Source: Spirochaetota bacterium (GTDB lineage Bacteria; Spirochaetota; UBA4802; UBA5368). From it: DNA of 61,431 nucleotides. Positions 25,089-34,671 of this stretch are shown here, one piece after another. The stretch covers positions 1 to 61,431 of the forward strand of contig SCSX01000055.1 in assembly GCA_004297825.1 (NCBI GenBank), read 5' to 3'. Position numbers and translations under genes: made by a program. Under the pieces are notes generated by a model. The model saw nothing but the letters and a program-made list of their open reading frames with translations, did no database searches and was not told the origin of the DNA. How positions within the stretch are numbered: position 1 is the first letter of the stretch; the number at the start of each line of letters is the position of its first letter.

Positions 25089-26897
25089 CTAAAAGAATAT
25101 TGTCTCGGATTCCCGTGCCGAACCCTCATGAATTTCATTGAGAAGGGATATGAGCATCATCACCCGGTAATCCCCCTCCTCCGCGTTCTCCCTTAAAATA
25201 TCCCGCACGCGGGCCGCCTGCAGTACCTGGCCCTTGAGCTCCTCGCGCTCGTCGCCGTTCGGGTCGCCCAGGGAGGCCCCCGCCTTCTCGCGCATCATGC
25301 TGAGCGTGTCAACGACGCGCGCAAGCGCGTCGCGCCGGGAACCGTAGTCTTCGACGAAACGAAGGATCCCGTCCCTGCTCTCGGCCACCTTTTCCGATAT
25401 GGTATCGTAATATTTACGCGACTCGAAGAGCTCGACGGAAACCTTCTTGATCGCATCGACGCCGTTTCGCAGGCTCCCCTCCTCCCGGCGCGAATTGTCG
25501 AAATAGCGCTCCACCGACATCTCCATGGCCGCACTCACCTCCTCGTAGATCACCGCGAGCGCCGCGACGACCTGTTTGATCTTGGCGGGGAGGGAGCTTA
25601 CATCCTCCAGCGCGCCCCGAAGCTCGCGCTGGAGGGTTGTGTGCCGGGAGAGCTCGATGCGCGTGATCATGGTTATGATCTCCAGCCTGCGCGTCACCCC
25701 GTCGATACCGTCGAAGAACTGGCCGAAGCTCCGCATCGTTTCCAGGATTCTCTTCGATATCGCGTACACGGCGTCCTTGTCTGCAATGATCTTCTCGATG
25801 AAATCGACATAAAGCAATTTCACCTGCTCTATGCCGCCGTAGATTTGGTCTATCCCCTCGCCGCGTGTATCGCCGGCGCCCGATCCGAAACGCGCGGATA
25901 TCTGCGAAGTTACCTCGTTTATCCGCGCAAAATTGGAAGCGATTTCCATAGACAGCGCCTGGATATTCCTGCTTATCTGGCCGCTCTTCTGCCTGAGCAT
26001 GAGCATACTGAGCCGCTCCATTATTGGGCCGCCCAGCTCCGCGCGGCTTCGTTCGAACAGACCACCGTTTTCGGCAAGGACCTCTTCCGCGAGGTAAAGC
26101 ATCTTCTCGAAATCCTGCCGGATTACGTCCTCGATGCTCATGCCCGCGATAACGGAGCGGAGCGACGTCTCCACCTGCCGCATGCCCCCTATCATCTCCA
26201 CAACCTCCATGCTTATCTCCGCGAGCCGCTCGGTGATCTTCCGAAAGATCATCTTGTTTTCGATCTTGATACGGGTCAGGTAATTCTGGTGGGTAATATC
26301 GTTGTCGTTGCGCAGCGCGGTGAAGGTTTTATAATCGCCGCCAAGCTCCGCGAGTCTCGCGGAAAGCCCCGTCGATATCGAGCCCGCGTCGTGCGAGAGC
26401 GCCCCCATCTCGGTCGCGATTCTCGCCAGGGCGTCTCCCTGGCTCCCGGTCTTCTTGGAAAAGATCATGGTATTCAGGGCGTGAATCTCGATTTCCTCGA
26501 ATATCTCGAGGAGCCCGGTAATGCCGCCGTGAAGCTCGAAGCTTTTTCGGATCGCCTCCGCAACCTCGCTTGAAATTTCAAGGTCCGCTTCCATAACCCT
26601 GACGGCTTCATCGATGGCATAATCGATGTTATCGCGCTGGGAGAGCACCACGTCGTTGAGGAAGCACTCGGCGGCGCGGACCTCGGAGATCGTGTAGAAA
26701 TAGCGCACGTACGGTTCGATCATGCCCAGGAACTCGTCCAGCCCCTGCACCGTGCTGATGAGAAATTCCCTTACCCCTCCAAAGACGTCCTGGATGGATT
26801 GCCTGAACGGGGTGCATGTCGTCCGCACTTCCCTCATGAAGGCCATGATGGCTTCCTGATCGTGCGCTGCTACGGGTGCCGTCCGGCTCTCGATCAT
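25089..26897 (-). CDS. Soluble receptor-like protein of the chemotaxis operon, unknown function
   Basis: The 602-residue protein is almost entirely helical, with no transmembrane segment and no known sensor domain. Residues about 133-175 (IEIHALNTMIFSKKTGSQGDA and the segment after it) look like a worn version of the receptor hairpin tip, which in canonical receptors reads T-N-L-L-A-L-N-A-x-I-E-A-A-R-A-G-E. Residues 257-261 are DVIRQ, matching the D-x3-Q of the CheZ phosphatase active site; a related helix near residue 570 has DILRE. The ATG at 26897 follows GAGGAG, just after the cheB stop. It is flanked by cheB and cheW. Possible roles are cytosolic signalling scaffold or CheY-P phosphatase; both are inference. 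Confidence 0.6.
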   Translation of the reverse strand: MIESRTAPVAAHDQEAIMAFMREVRTTCTPFRQSIQDVFGGVREFLISTVQGLDEFLGMIEPYVRYFYTISEVRAAECFLNDVVLSQRDNIDYAIDEAVRVMEADLEISSEVAEAIRKSFELHGGITGLLEIFEEIEIHALNTMIFSKKTGSQGDALARIATEMGALSHDAGSISTGLSARLAELGGDYKTFTALRNDNDITHQNYLTRIKIENKMIFRKITERLAEISMEVVEMIGGMRQVETSLRSVIAGMSIEDVIRQDFEKMLYLAEEVLAENGGLFERSRAELGGPIMERLSMLMLRQKSGQISRNIQALSMEIASNFARINEVTSQISARFGSGAGDTRGEGIDQIYGGIEQVKLLYVDFIEKIIADKDAVYAISKRILETMRSFGQFFDGIDGVTRRLEIITMITRIELSRHTTLQRELRGALEDVSSLPAKIKQVVAALAVIYEEVSAAMEMSVERYFDNSRREEGSLRNGVDAIKKVSVELFESRKYYDTISEKVAESRDGILRFVEDYGSRRDALARVVDTLSMMREKAGASLGDPNGDEREELKGQVLQAARVRDILRENAEEGDYRVMMLISLLNEIHEGSARESETIFF

Positions 26898-26905
26898 TGT
26901 TCTCC

Positions 26906-27979
26906 TCACCGGGCCATGTACTTTAATATCATTCCCGCGACCTGGTCAAGGGGGAGCACCTCGTCTACGCCTCCCCTGCGAATCGCCTCCTTCGGCATAC
27001 CGAATACGACGCATGAACGCTCGTCCTGGGCGACCGTGCGGGCCCCCGCACCGTGCATCTCGAGCATCCCGGCGGCGCCGTCGTCCCCCATCCCGGTAAG
27101 GATGATTCCCAGGGCGTTCCTGCCCGCGCTCTTCGCTGCCGAGCGGAAGAGCACGTCAACCGAGGGCCTGTGCCTGCTGACCAGCGGGCCTCCGTTCACC
27201 CCGACGAAGTATTCGTCCCCCCTCCGGTTCAACAGCATGTGGAGGTTTCCCGGCGCGATGAGCGCGAGCCCCCTGTGCACCTTGTCGCCGTGCGATGCCT
27301 CCTTCACCTCCATGGAACACACGTCATTGAGCCTGTCCGCGAAGGCCGTGGTGAACTTTTCGGGCATATGCTGGACTATCACGAAGGGCGGCGAATCCTT
27401 GGGCATGGCCGAGAGCACCTCTTCTATCGCCTGTGTGCCCCCCGTCGAGGCCCCGAGCACGACCACCCGATCGGCGGTGGCGTCCACCTGTTTCCCGTCC
27501 CAGGGCCGGAGCACGCTGTCGGCGCTGAGCTTCGGGGCGACCTTCACAGCCTGGACGCTCCTGGAAAGCACCTTTTTCAAATCCGCCTGTGCCGCGGACT
27601 TCACGGTGTCGATGAGCATGGTCTCGGAATCGAAAAGAAATTTTTTAAGCTCCAACCCGGGCTTGGAAAGCACCTCGACCGCGCCCGCGGCGAACGCCTG
27701 CATGGCCACCTTTCCATGCGTCGTGAACATGATGACCGGTGTGGGTCGGCGTGCCATGATCTCGGCAAGAAAGGTGAGGCCGTCTTTCTGCGGCATCTCG
27801 TAATCCAGGATTATTACGTCGGGCCATTCCCTGTTGAAATGGTTTTCGGCGAACACGGGGTTGGCGCTCGCCCCGATCACCTGGATCCCGGGATCGGCGT
27901 TCAGGATATCGGAAAGGGTCTGCCGGAGGAGCGCAGAGTCGTCCACGATATGCACTTTTATTGTATCAGTTTTACCCAT
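26906..27979 (-). CDS. cheB: Chemotaxis protein-glutamate methylesterase/deamidase CheB
   Basis: CheB removes methyl groups from receptors and deamidates them. Residues 5-125 form a receiver with acidic pair DD (13-14) and phospho-acceptor Asp-59 (IILDYEMP). The C-terminal catalytic domain has the Ser-His-Asp triad: GASTGG, QHMP and GMGDDGA. A linker of about 40 residues joins them. The ATG at 27979 overlaps the end of cheD by 22 bp, so the two are coupled. A TTG five codons earlier is possible. Confidence 0.95.
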   Translation of the reverse strand: MGKTDTIKVHIVDDSALLRQTLSDILNADPGIQVIGASANPVFAENHFNREWPDVIILDYEMPQKDGLTFLAEIMARRPTPVIMFTTHGKVAMQAFAAGAVEVLSKPGLELKKFLFDSETMLIDTVKSAAQADLKKVLSRSVQAVKVAPKLSADSVLRPWDGKQVDATADRVVVLGASTGGTQAIEEVLSAMPKDSPPFVIVQHMPEKFTTAFADRLNDVCSMEVKEASHGDKVHRGLALIAPGNLHMLLNRRGDEYFVGVNGGPLVSRHRPSVDVLFRSAAKSAGRNALGIILTGMGDDGAAGMLEMHGAGARTVAQDERSCVVFGMPKEAIRRGGVDEVLPLDQVAGMILKYMAR

Positions 27980-28437
27980 ACGTTCCCGGTCCAAAGGTCA
28001 AAAATAATGCTATGGTGCCTCAAGCCCCCGAGCTTCGCCGCCCGTATCGAAAACCCGTACCGCGCGAGATGTTCCTTCCCATGCATTATGTTCTCCCGGC
28101 CTATGTCGCTTCCCCATATCCCGGGAAACATGTTGGCCCCGCCGAACATCTTCACATGGTACTCCGCCGGCTCGGTGCGCGCCTTCCTTATCTCCCTGAG
28201 TATCAGCGCTATCGCGTCGCCGCCGTAGCGCGGGTCCATCTCCATGCTCTCCTCGCTCGGGTTATTCGAGAGCAGGTAGTGGCACATCCCCCCGATCATC
28301 TTCCCGGGGTGCCACACCGTGATGGCCACGCACGAGCCCAGAATGGTCCGAATGCGCGTCCCCTCGTCCCCCCAGTAGAATTCCCCGGGCTGAAGGAATA
28401 CCTCTACCGTGTACGGAGGTGTGGGCTCGAGCTTCAT
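27958..28437 (-). CDS. cheD: Chemoreceptor glutamine deamidase CheD
   Basis: CheD converts receptor Gln to Glu. The 159-residue protein has the family's catalytic Cys in TILGSCVAI (Cys-36) and His-53 in MCHYLLSN, plus the usual KMFGGANMF segment and a terminal strand TGNVWVKL. The spacing Cys to His is 17 residues, as in Thermotoga CheD. In Bacillus-type systems CheD also binds CheC; no cheC is present here. It overlaps cheR by 4 bp and cheB by 22 bp. Confidence 0.95.
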   Translation of the reverse strand: MKLEPTPPYTVEVFLQPGEFYWGDEGTRIRTILGSCVAITVWHPGKMIGGMCHYLLSNNPSEESMEMDPRYGGDAIALILREIRKARTEPAEYHVKMFGGANMFPGIWGSDIGRENIMHGKEHLARYGFSIRAAKLGGLRHHSIIFDLWTGNVWVKLIQ

Positions 28438-29288
28438 GGCACCCGGTATACGGAGGGCGCTGCCTTGCGGAGCTCCACGCCTATCCCCATGAGGCTCTCC
28501 ATGTGCCCCACGAAAAGATAGCCCCCGGGCTTCAGGCTGGGGATAATCCGCTCCAGAACCTCCCGCTTCGTCTTCCGGTTGAAGTATATCATCACGTTCC
28601 GCAAAAACACAACATCAAAAAGCCCGATCACGGGAAGCGGCTTCACCAGGTTTATCTGCAGAAACCGTATCCCCGCCGCGAACGCCGGGTCGATGAGCAG
28701 CGTCCCCTCCTGGGAGCGAACGCCCTTGAGACAGTACTTCTTAAGATACGGTTCCGGAATTTCTTCGCGTGCCGATATCGGGTAGACTCCGCTGCGCGCC
28801 TGCGAGAGCACGTCGTCGTTCGCATCGGAGCCCATCACTTCCCAGGAGGATGCCGGAATGTGTTCGGCGAGGACCATCGCGATCGTATAGGCTTCCTCTC
28901 CCGTCGAGCAGGCGGCGCTCCATGCCCGGAATACCGCGGACGGCGACCGCGCGGGGATCACCGTTTTTGCGAGGAAGCCGAAATGCTCGTCCTCGCGGAA
29001 AAAATGCGTTTCGTTCGTCGTGAGCAGGTTGAGCAGGACCCTGCGCTCGTCCTCGTTTTTTTCGTCCAGCGCAAGCGCCAGGTAATCCTGGTAGCTCGTG
29101 AGGCCGAAGTGCCGCAGGCGCTTCATCAGGCGTCCCGCCACGAGGGCGCGTTTTTCAGCCGAGAGCGAGATTCCCATGTCCCTGAGCACCATGGCCCTGA
29201 AGGTTTCGAATTCCCGGTCTCCCAGGCGGTACCCCGCGGGAGACGCCGCATCCGTTGCGGCAGGGGATGGCGTATCACGGGAAGTCAT
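28434..29288 (-). CDS. cheR: Chemotaxis methyltransferase CheR
   Basis: CheR methylates receptor glutamates using SAM. The 284-residue protein has the N-terminal helical domain, then LTTNETHFFRE, the SAM-binding strand FRAWSAACSTGEEAYTIAMVL, the acidic GSDAN, and NVMIYFNRKTKREVLERI. All are canonical. A proline/alanine-rich stretch precedes the domain. I chose the ATG at 29288 (GAGGG upstream); upstream in-frame codons fall inside cheW. Confidence 0.95.
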   Translation of the reverse strand: MTSRDTPSPAATDAASPAGYRLGDREFETFRAMVLRDMGISLSAEKRALVAGRLMKRLRHFGLTSYQDYLALALDEKNEDERRVLLNLLTTNETHFFREDEHFGFLAKTVIPARSPSAVFRAWSAACSTGEEAYTIAMVLAEHIPASSWEVMGSDANDDVLSQARSGVYPISAREEIPEPYLKKYCLKGVRSQEGTLLIDPAFAAGIRFLQINLVKPLPVIGLFDVVFLRNVMIYFNRKTKREVLERIIPSLKPGGYLFVGHMESLMGIGVELRKAAPSVYRVP

Positions 29289-29298
29289 GACCCGGCCC

Positions 29299-29796
29299 TC
29301 AGGCGCCCGCCGCCGGCCGGGCATCGAACGCTGCCAGCTCCTCGATATCGAGCACGCGTTCCAGGTTCAGCATGATGACGAATTCATCGCGCACCTTGCC
29401 GATCCCCGCGATGAAATCGTTGCGGATCTTCGCCCCGAAGCCCGGCGTGGTTTCGATGTCCTCGCCCTGCACGTCCACCACCTCGCGCAGGGCGTCTATG
29501 AGGACGCCCATGGGAACGCGCTCCCCGGCGACATCGAGCTCCACGACCACGATGCAGCTGTATTTCGTGACGGCGCTCGCGTAGCCGTAGAAGCGCGCGG
29601 ACAGGTCGATGATCGGGACCACGTTCCCGCGCAGGTTCAGCACACCCCCGATATGGAGCGGCGTGCGCGGGACGGCGGTGACGCTCGTGTACTCGATGAT
29701 CTCCTTGATGGTGCCGATGTTCATGCCGTAGAGCTCCTTCCCTATCGAGAAGGTCAGGTACTTGTTGATGCGTTCCGCGTCGTGTCGCTCTTCCAT
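29299..29796 (-). CDS. cheW: Chemotaxis adaptor CheW
   Basis: The 165-residue adaptor has the CheW pattern KYLTFSIGKELYGMNIGTI, then GGVLNLRGNVVPIIDLSARF and DALREVVDVQGEDIETTP, with N-L-R-G intact. It directly follows cheA (8-bp gap) and precedes cheR, so it is probably the main CheA-receptor coupler. The second cheW at 24.6 kb has a different sequence. Confidence 0.95.
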   Translation of the reverse strand: MEERHDAERINKYLTFSIGKELYGMNIGTIKEIIEYTSVTAVPRTPLHIGGVLNLRGNVVPIIDLSARFYGYASAVTKYSCIVVVELDVAGERVPMGVLIDALREVVDVQGEDIETTPGFGAKIRNDFIAGIGKVRDEFVIMLNLERVLDIEELAAFDARPAAGA

Positions 29797-29804
29797 CGCT
29801 CACC

Positions 29805-31997
29805 TCACACCCCGGCTCCTTCTTTTACGGCGGATGACTGCACGTGCATGATGAGGCGCGGCACGTCCAGGATGAACGCAACCTCCCCCGTTCCCAGGAT
29901 GGTGGCGCCGCTGATCCAGTCGAGTCCGCCGAATATCTTTCCCATGGGCTTGATCACGGTCTGGAACTCGCCCAGGAGCCTGTCGACGACCAGCCCGGCG
30001 CTCACCCGGCCGTATTCGACGACGATGATATTTCCCCGCAGCGGGGGGACGCCCTTTTCGCCCAGGAACTCCCGCATCGGGAGAAACGGGAGTACCGATC
30101 CCCTGAGATTGATGAAGCTTCCCCCCTCCTTGCCGGCGAGATCCTCCTTCGAGACCTCGATGCATTCCACGACCATGTCGAGCGGGATCACGTAACTCAG
30201 GTTACCCACCTGCACCATGAAGCCGTCGATAATGGCTATGGTGAGGGGCAGCCGTATGCGCACGACGGTGCCGTAATCCGGGGTGCTCTCCACGTCCACG
30301 ACGCCCCTGAGCGCCTCGATGTTCCGCTTTACCACGTCCATGCCCACCCCGCGGCCGGAGATGTTCGTGACCTTTTCGGCCGTGGAGAAGCCGGGGCGGA
30401 AGATGAGCTGGAGTATCTCGGTGTCGCTCAACTGCTGGCCCGGCTGGACCAGCCCCAGGTCGAGCGCCTTCCGGTAAACCCGCTCCCTGTCCAGGCCGCT
30501 CCCGTCGTCCGAAACCTCGATGACGATGCTCCCGGTCTCGTGAAACGCGTTGAGCGAAATCGTTCCGCGCGGGTTCTTCCCGCGCGCCCTGCGCGCGTCG
30601 GGGGAGCCAATCCCGTGATCCAGGGCGTTCCGCACGATGTGCATGAGCGGGTCCCCGATTTTTTCCACGAGCGTCTTGTCGACCTCGGTCTCGGCGCCGG
30701 TGATGACGAGCTCGGCCTCCTTGCCCGATTCGCGGCAGTAATCGCGCACGATGCGCTCGAACTTGCGGAAGGACTCGCCTATCTGCACCATGCGCAGGTT
30801 CATCGAGTTCTCGCGAATCTGCTCGATGAGCCGGGACATGCGCGAGGCGGACTCGATGAGGTCGGCATCGGCCCTCTGCGCCGCGAGCTGCTTGACGTTC
30901 TCACCCGCGGACACGAGCTCCCCGACGAAATTGATGAGCTGGTCGAGCTTCTCCCCGTCCACGCGCATCGAACGCCGGTTCTTCTCTTCTATCGTGCGTA
31001 TCTGCCTCTGCTTTTCCAGGGCGGCCTCGACCACCTCGCGCGGCGCAATCTTCTCCTCGACGAGTATCTGCCCCAGGGGCGTTCTCGCCTCCGTGCCTTC
31101 ACGCACCTCGTTCTCCTTCTGCTTTTCGAGCATCCGCGTCAGCTCGCCCTGGGTGATGGATCCGCTCTGCACCAGTATCTCGCCTATGTTCACCGGCGTT
31201 TCGGGAAGCTCCCGGATCAACTGCTTGTAAACCCGGATGCTCGATCGGGGCGGGATAATCCCGATCACGCAGTCGTCCTTTACGAATTCGAACGCGCTCT
31301 CGATCATCTCCCGCGATACGCCGGACCGGAATTCGATCTCGAAACCCAGGTAGCATTTCTCGGCGTCCAGTTCCGCCGCGGGCGGAAGCGCGTTCATCAC
31401 CGTGACGCAATTTTCGATTTCACCCATTCCCCTCAGGTAATTAATGAAGGGAAACGGGTCCAGCCCGTTCATGAACACCTTCTCGTTGAACCGCAGCGAG
31501 ATGTGCCAGTTTTCATTTTTCACGCTGTCCGGCTCCGGTGCGCCCGGGGCCGTGTCGGGCGGCGGGGGCGCCGATACGACCGCCGCCGGTTCCGGGCGCG
31601 CCTCGTTTCCATAAAGCCTGATCTTCTGGGCCAGGAGCGCTCCCGTGCCGGAGGTCTCCCTGTCCAGCGGATCGTCCTCCCCGCGCTCATGGAGATCGAT
31701 AAGCATCCGGATGTGATCGTGCGCGGGCAGGAGGAGCGCCGTCATCTCCGCGTTGATGCGCAGCTCGCCCTTCCGCACCCTGTCGAGCAGGCTTTCCAGC
31801 GCGTGTGTGAATTCCTCCACGTGCCTCACGCCGAACATCCCGGACGATCCCTTGATGGTGTGCACCGCGCGGAAGAGCGCGTTCACCGCCTCCTCGTCGT
31901 CGGGGCGCTTCTCGACCTCGAGGAGCAGGTGCTCCATCTCATCGAGAATCTCCCGCGCCTCCGCCATGAATGACTGTTTCATTTTATCCATGCCCAT
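29805..31997 (-). CDS. cheA: Chemotaxis histidine kinase CheA
   Basis: CheA phosphorylates CheY and CheB in response to receptors. The 730-residue protein has an HPt domain with phospho-His-46 (AVHTIKGSSG), a middle segment with an extra region (residues about 165-330, including GEILVQSGSITQGELTRMLEKQKE, typical of the two-repeat linker seen in some CheA), the dimerisation helices, the ATPase domain (HIVRNALDHGI, DDGSGLD, GRGVGMDVV) and a C-terminal CheW-like domain. I find no separate CheY-binding P2 domain of the standard type; the segment at 165-250 could take that role. The start codon is the ATG at 31997. Confidence 0.95.
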   Translation of the reverse strand: MGMDKMKQSFMAEAREILDEMEHLLLEVEKRPDDEEAVNALFRAVHTIKGSSGMFGVRHVEEFTHALESLLDRVRKGELRINAEMTALLLPAHDHIRMLIDLHERGEDDPLDRETSGTGALLAQKIRLYGNEARPEPAAVVSAPPPPDTAPGAPEPDSVKNENWHISLRFNEKVFMNGLDPFPFINYLRGMGEIENCVTVMNALPPAAELDAEKCYLGFEIEFRSGVSREMIESAFEFVKDDCVIGIIPPRSSIRVYKQLIRELPETPVNIGEILVQSGSITQGELTRMLEKQKENEVREGTEARTPLGQILVEEKIAPREVVEAALEKQRQIRTIEEKNRRSMRVDGEKLDQLINFVGELVSAGENVKQLAAQRADADLIESASRMSRLIEQIRENSMNLRMVQIGESFRKFERIVRDYCRESGKEAELVITGAETEVDKTLVEKIGDPLMHIVRNALDHGIGSPDARRARGKNPRGTISLNAFHETGSIVIEVSDDGSGLDRERVYRKALDLGLVQPGQQLSDTEILQLIFRPGFSTAEKVTNISGRGVGMDVVKRNIEALRGVVDVESTPDYGTVVRIRLPLTIAIIDGFMVQVGNLSYVIPLDMVVECIEVSKEDLAGKEGGSFINLRGSVLPFLPMREFLGEKGVPPLRGNIIVVEYGRVSAGLVVDRLLGEFQTVIKPMGKIFGGLDWISGATILGTGEVAFILDVPRLIMHVQSSAVKEGAGV

Positions 31998-32041
31998 GGT
32001 TCACCGCCCCGCGACATGCGCGTCGTTCCGTCCTGCCGGCA

Positions 32042-34204
32042 TTAAAATTTTTCATAGTCATGCTGTGGCTGGCCCGCGGCAATCGCCGTCTTCTTCGCAT
32101 CCCCGGCATGCGCCACGTGGATCCTGTGGTGTTTCACCGGGCCGTCATCCAGCTTGTATTCCACCCCCAGTTTGAAAAACGAGATCGTCTCCTGCAACTG
32201 TTTGGATTGCGCGTACAGCGACTCGGCGCTCGCCGCCATCTCCTCCGCCGCGCCCGCGTTCTGCTGGATCACCTGGTCCAGCTGCTGGATCGCGCGGTTG
32301 ATCTGGTCGGCCCCGGACAACTGCTCGCGGCTCGCCGCGTTGATGTCCTGAACCAGCTCCGCCGTCTTCTGGATGTCGGGAACGAGTTTCTTGAGCATCT
32401 CCCCCGCGTGCTCGGCGATCTTCACGCTCTCGGAGGATATCCTCGTGATCTCGCCCGCGGCGTCCTGGCTGCGCTCCGCGAGCTTCCTCACCTCGGTCGC
32501 CACCACGGCGAAGCCCTTGCCGTGCTCGCCCGCGCGCGCCGCCTCGATCGTCGCGTTAAGCGCAAGGAGGTTGGTCTGATACGCGATGTCCTCGATGATC
32601 GTGATCTTCCCCGCGATATCCTTCATGGCCTTCACGGCCTCTTCCACCGCGCCCCCGCCGTCCTTCGCGTCCGCGGCGGCCTTGATCGCGATCGTCTCGG
32701 TCTGCTGCGCGTTTTCCACGTTCTGCTGGATGTTCGCGCTCATCTGCTCCATGGAGGACGAGACCTCCTCGGCGCTCGCGGCCTGCTCGGTGGCGCCGCT
32801 GGACATCTGCTGCGCCGTCGACTGGAATTCGTTCGCGCTCGACGACACGGCGTCTCCCGCTCCCTTCACGTCGACCACCACCTTGGCGAGACCCTCGACC
32901 ATCCTCTTGAGGGCCTGCATGAGCTTGTCCTCGGCGGAGCGGTCGCGCACGGTCACCTGGAGATTTCCCTGGGCGAGCTCGCTCGCGGAATTGGTCACCT
33001 CGTTGAGCGCGTCGATAAGCTGGTTGAGGTTGATCTTGATCGCGTTGAAATCGCCGTTGTAGCTTTCGGTGATCTTCGCGGGCACGTCGCCCTTCGCGAT
33101 CCTGTCCACGTACTCGGCAGCGACGTTCAGGGGGCCGATAACGGCGTCCAGCGTGTCGTTGACGCCCTGGACGATCTTCCGGTAGTCGCCCTGGTGCTTT
33201 CCCGCGTCGGCGCGGGTCCCCAGCCTCCCTTCAAGCGCGGACTGGACCAGCATTTTCGCGTCGGTGACAAGCTGGTTGAGGGCGTCGATGCACAGGTTGA
33301 GATTGATCTTGATCTCGTTGAAATCGCCCTTGTAGGTATCGGTGATCTTCGCGGGGATATCGCCCTTCGCGATGCGGTCCACGTATTTCGCGGCAACGTT
33401 CAGCGGACCGATAACCGCGTCCAGCGTCGCGTTCACCCCCTCGACGATGGGACGGAATTCGAAATTGATCTTCTCGATATCGGCGCGTGCGTCGAGCTTC
33501 CCGTCGATCGCGGCGTCGGTCAGGCGCTTGGTTTCCCTCATGAGGGACTTCAGTATCCGCGCGATGCCCCTGTAGAGGAAGAGACTGAGACCCAGGGCGA
33601 CGATGATGGCGGCGACCCATATCGCCACGGTCAGCGTTATCGCCGCCGACGCGGTCCTCTCGTTGTTTTTCGATCGCGCTTCGGCCTCATGTTCTTTTAG
33701 ATCGAACAGCTTCCTTATCAGCTCGCTCATTTTGTTGCCGGTCGGCGTGGCAGTCACGAGTCCCCGCGCGACCTCGTCCTTGTTCTGGGCGTTGATCGAG
33801 ACGAACAGGGCGTTGATCTGGGGGATGTACTTCTCGAACGTGCCCTTCAGCTCGTTGAACAGTATCCGGTCATCGTTCGAGCTGATCGTCTTTTCGTATT
33901 TTCTGAAGGCGTCCCCGATCTTGTTCTCGAGGTCCCTCACCACCGCTATTCGCTCCTCGATATTCTTATTGTAGAGGAGCCTATCGCTGATCGAATATAC
34001 GATAGTCAGGCGCATCGTGATCAGGTAGCTCTCGATATCGCTGACCGACACCAGGCCGATCACGTTCTCCTCGAAGAGCGCCTTGCTGTCGTTCGAAATC
34101 CGGTTGAGGCTTACCACCCCGACCGACCCGATCACCACGACGGCGGCGAGAACAACCACGAATCCCCAGGTTATCTTTGCTCCAAGTTTCATTTTACCGA
34201 ACAT
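32042..34204 (-). CDS. Methyl-accepting chemotaxis receptor with poly-HAMP and C-terminal CheR tether
   Basis: The 720-residue transmembrane receptor has an N-terminal helix, a four-helix-bundle periplasmic sensor (residues about 35-190), a second helix ([23 protein letters not shown]), then a HAMP region extended by two near-identical modules ([20 protein letters not shown] and [20 protein letters not shown]). The signalling domain has the canonical tip [21 protein letters not shown]. The last five residues are DYEKF, which fits the x-aromatic-x-x-aromatic pentapeptide that tethers CheR and CheB. The ligand is unknown. It lies between the STAS and cheA genes, so it is probably the operon's cognate receptor. 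Confidence 0.93.
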   Translation of the reverse strand: MFGKMKLGAKITWGFVVVLAAVVVIGSVGVVSLNRISNDSKALFEENVIGLVSVSDIESYLITMRLTIVYSISDRLLYNKNIEERIAVVRDLENKIGDAFRKYEKTISSNDDRILFNELKGTFEKYIPQINALFVSINAQNKDEVARGLVTATPTGNKMSELIRKLFDLKEHEAEARSKNNERTASAAITLTVAIWVAAIIVALGLSLFLYRGIARILKSLMRETKRLTDAAIDGKLDARADIEKINFEFRPIVEGVNATLDAVIGPLNVAAKYVDRIAKGDIPAKITDTYKGDFNEIKINLNLCIDALNQLVTDAKMLVQSALEGRLGTRADAGKHQGDYRKIVQGVNDTLDAVIGPLNVAAEYVDRIAKGDVPAKITESYNGDFNAIKINLNQLIDALNEVTNSASELAQGNLQVTVRDRSAEDKLMQALKRMVEGLAKVVVDVKGAGDAVSSSANEFQSTAQQMSSGATEQAASAEEVSSSMEQMSANIQQNVENAQQTETIAIKAAADAKDGGGAVEEAVKAMKDIAGKITIIEDIAYQTNLLALNATIEAARAGEHGKGFAVVATEVRKLAERSQDAAGEITRISSESVKIAEHAGEMLKKLVPDIQKTAELVQDINAASREQLSGADQINRAIQQLDQVIQQNAGAAEEMAASAESLYAQSKQLQETISFFKLGVEYKLDDGPVKHHRIHVAHAGDAKKTAIAAGQPQHDYEKF

Positions 34205-34276
34205 CGCTTCCTCCTTGAAAGCCCATGCTTGTTTATTGCGTCTGCGCCTGTATCAATTCGGCGCCATGTCGCCGCC

Positions 34277-34660
34277 TCATGTCCTTATCCTTCGCGAAAG
34301 CCCGTACCGGAACGCGTAGTTTCCCCGCTCGGACGCGCTGATGCGCACCTTGTCCCCGAAAAAACCTATCGCCCCATAGAGGTCGAATACGCGCAGCACC
34401 GCGGGACTGTGCCCCGCGAGGGAAAGCGTTTTCCCCGCGCGTTCCGATTCCCGCTTGAGCGCAAGCAGCGCCTGGAAGCCCGCCGTGTCCATCTCGGTCA
34501 CGCCCGCAAGACCCAGCTCCAGAATCTCCGCTCTTTTCAACATATCCAGGACCTCGTCCCGCAGCCGGGCCGCGGTATAGATGGTGAGCTCGCCGGATAT
34601 CTGCGCCGGAATCGCGTTTTTCCTCTTTTTCCCCGCCTTTATGACCAGTTTTTCCGCCAT
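34277..34660 (-). CDS. STAS-domain protein (anti-sigma antagonist type)
   Basis: The 127-residue protein is a single STAS domain: PAQISGELTIYTAARLRDEVLDMLK and VTEMDTAGFQALLALKRE. Anti-sigma-factor antagonists are phosphorylated at a Ser or Thr after the D in this motif; here it is D-T-A-G, so Thr is the likely site. No sigma factor or anti-sigma kinase is next to it, although the degenerate HATPase protein at 15.1 kb is a possible distant partner. I chose the ATG at 34660 behind GAGGGGG. It sits 11 bp after cheY and before the receptor, so it links a switch of the SpoIIAA type to the chemotaxis operon. Confidence 0.85.
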   Translation of the reverse strand: MAEKLVIKAGKKRKNAIPAQISGELTIYTAARLRDEVLDMLKRAEILELGLAGVTEMDTAGFQALLALKRESERAGKTLSLAGHSPAVLRVFDLYGAIGFFGDKVRISASERGNYAFRYGLSRRIRT

Positions 34661-34671
34661 CCCCGTCCCCC

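Noticed and set aside
29844-31973. 709-codon plus-strand frame across cheA
   Set aside because: Antisense shadow of cheA with no domain pattern.
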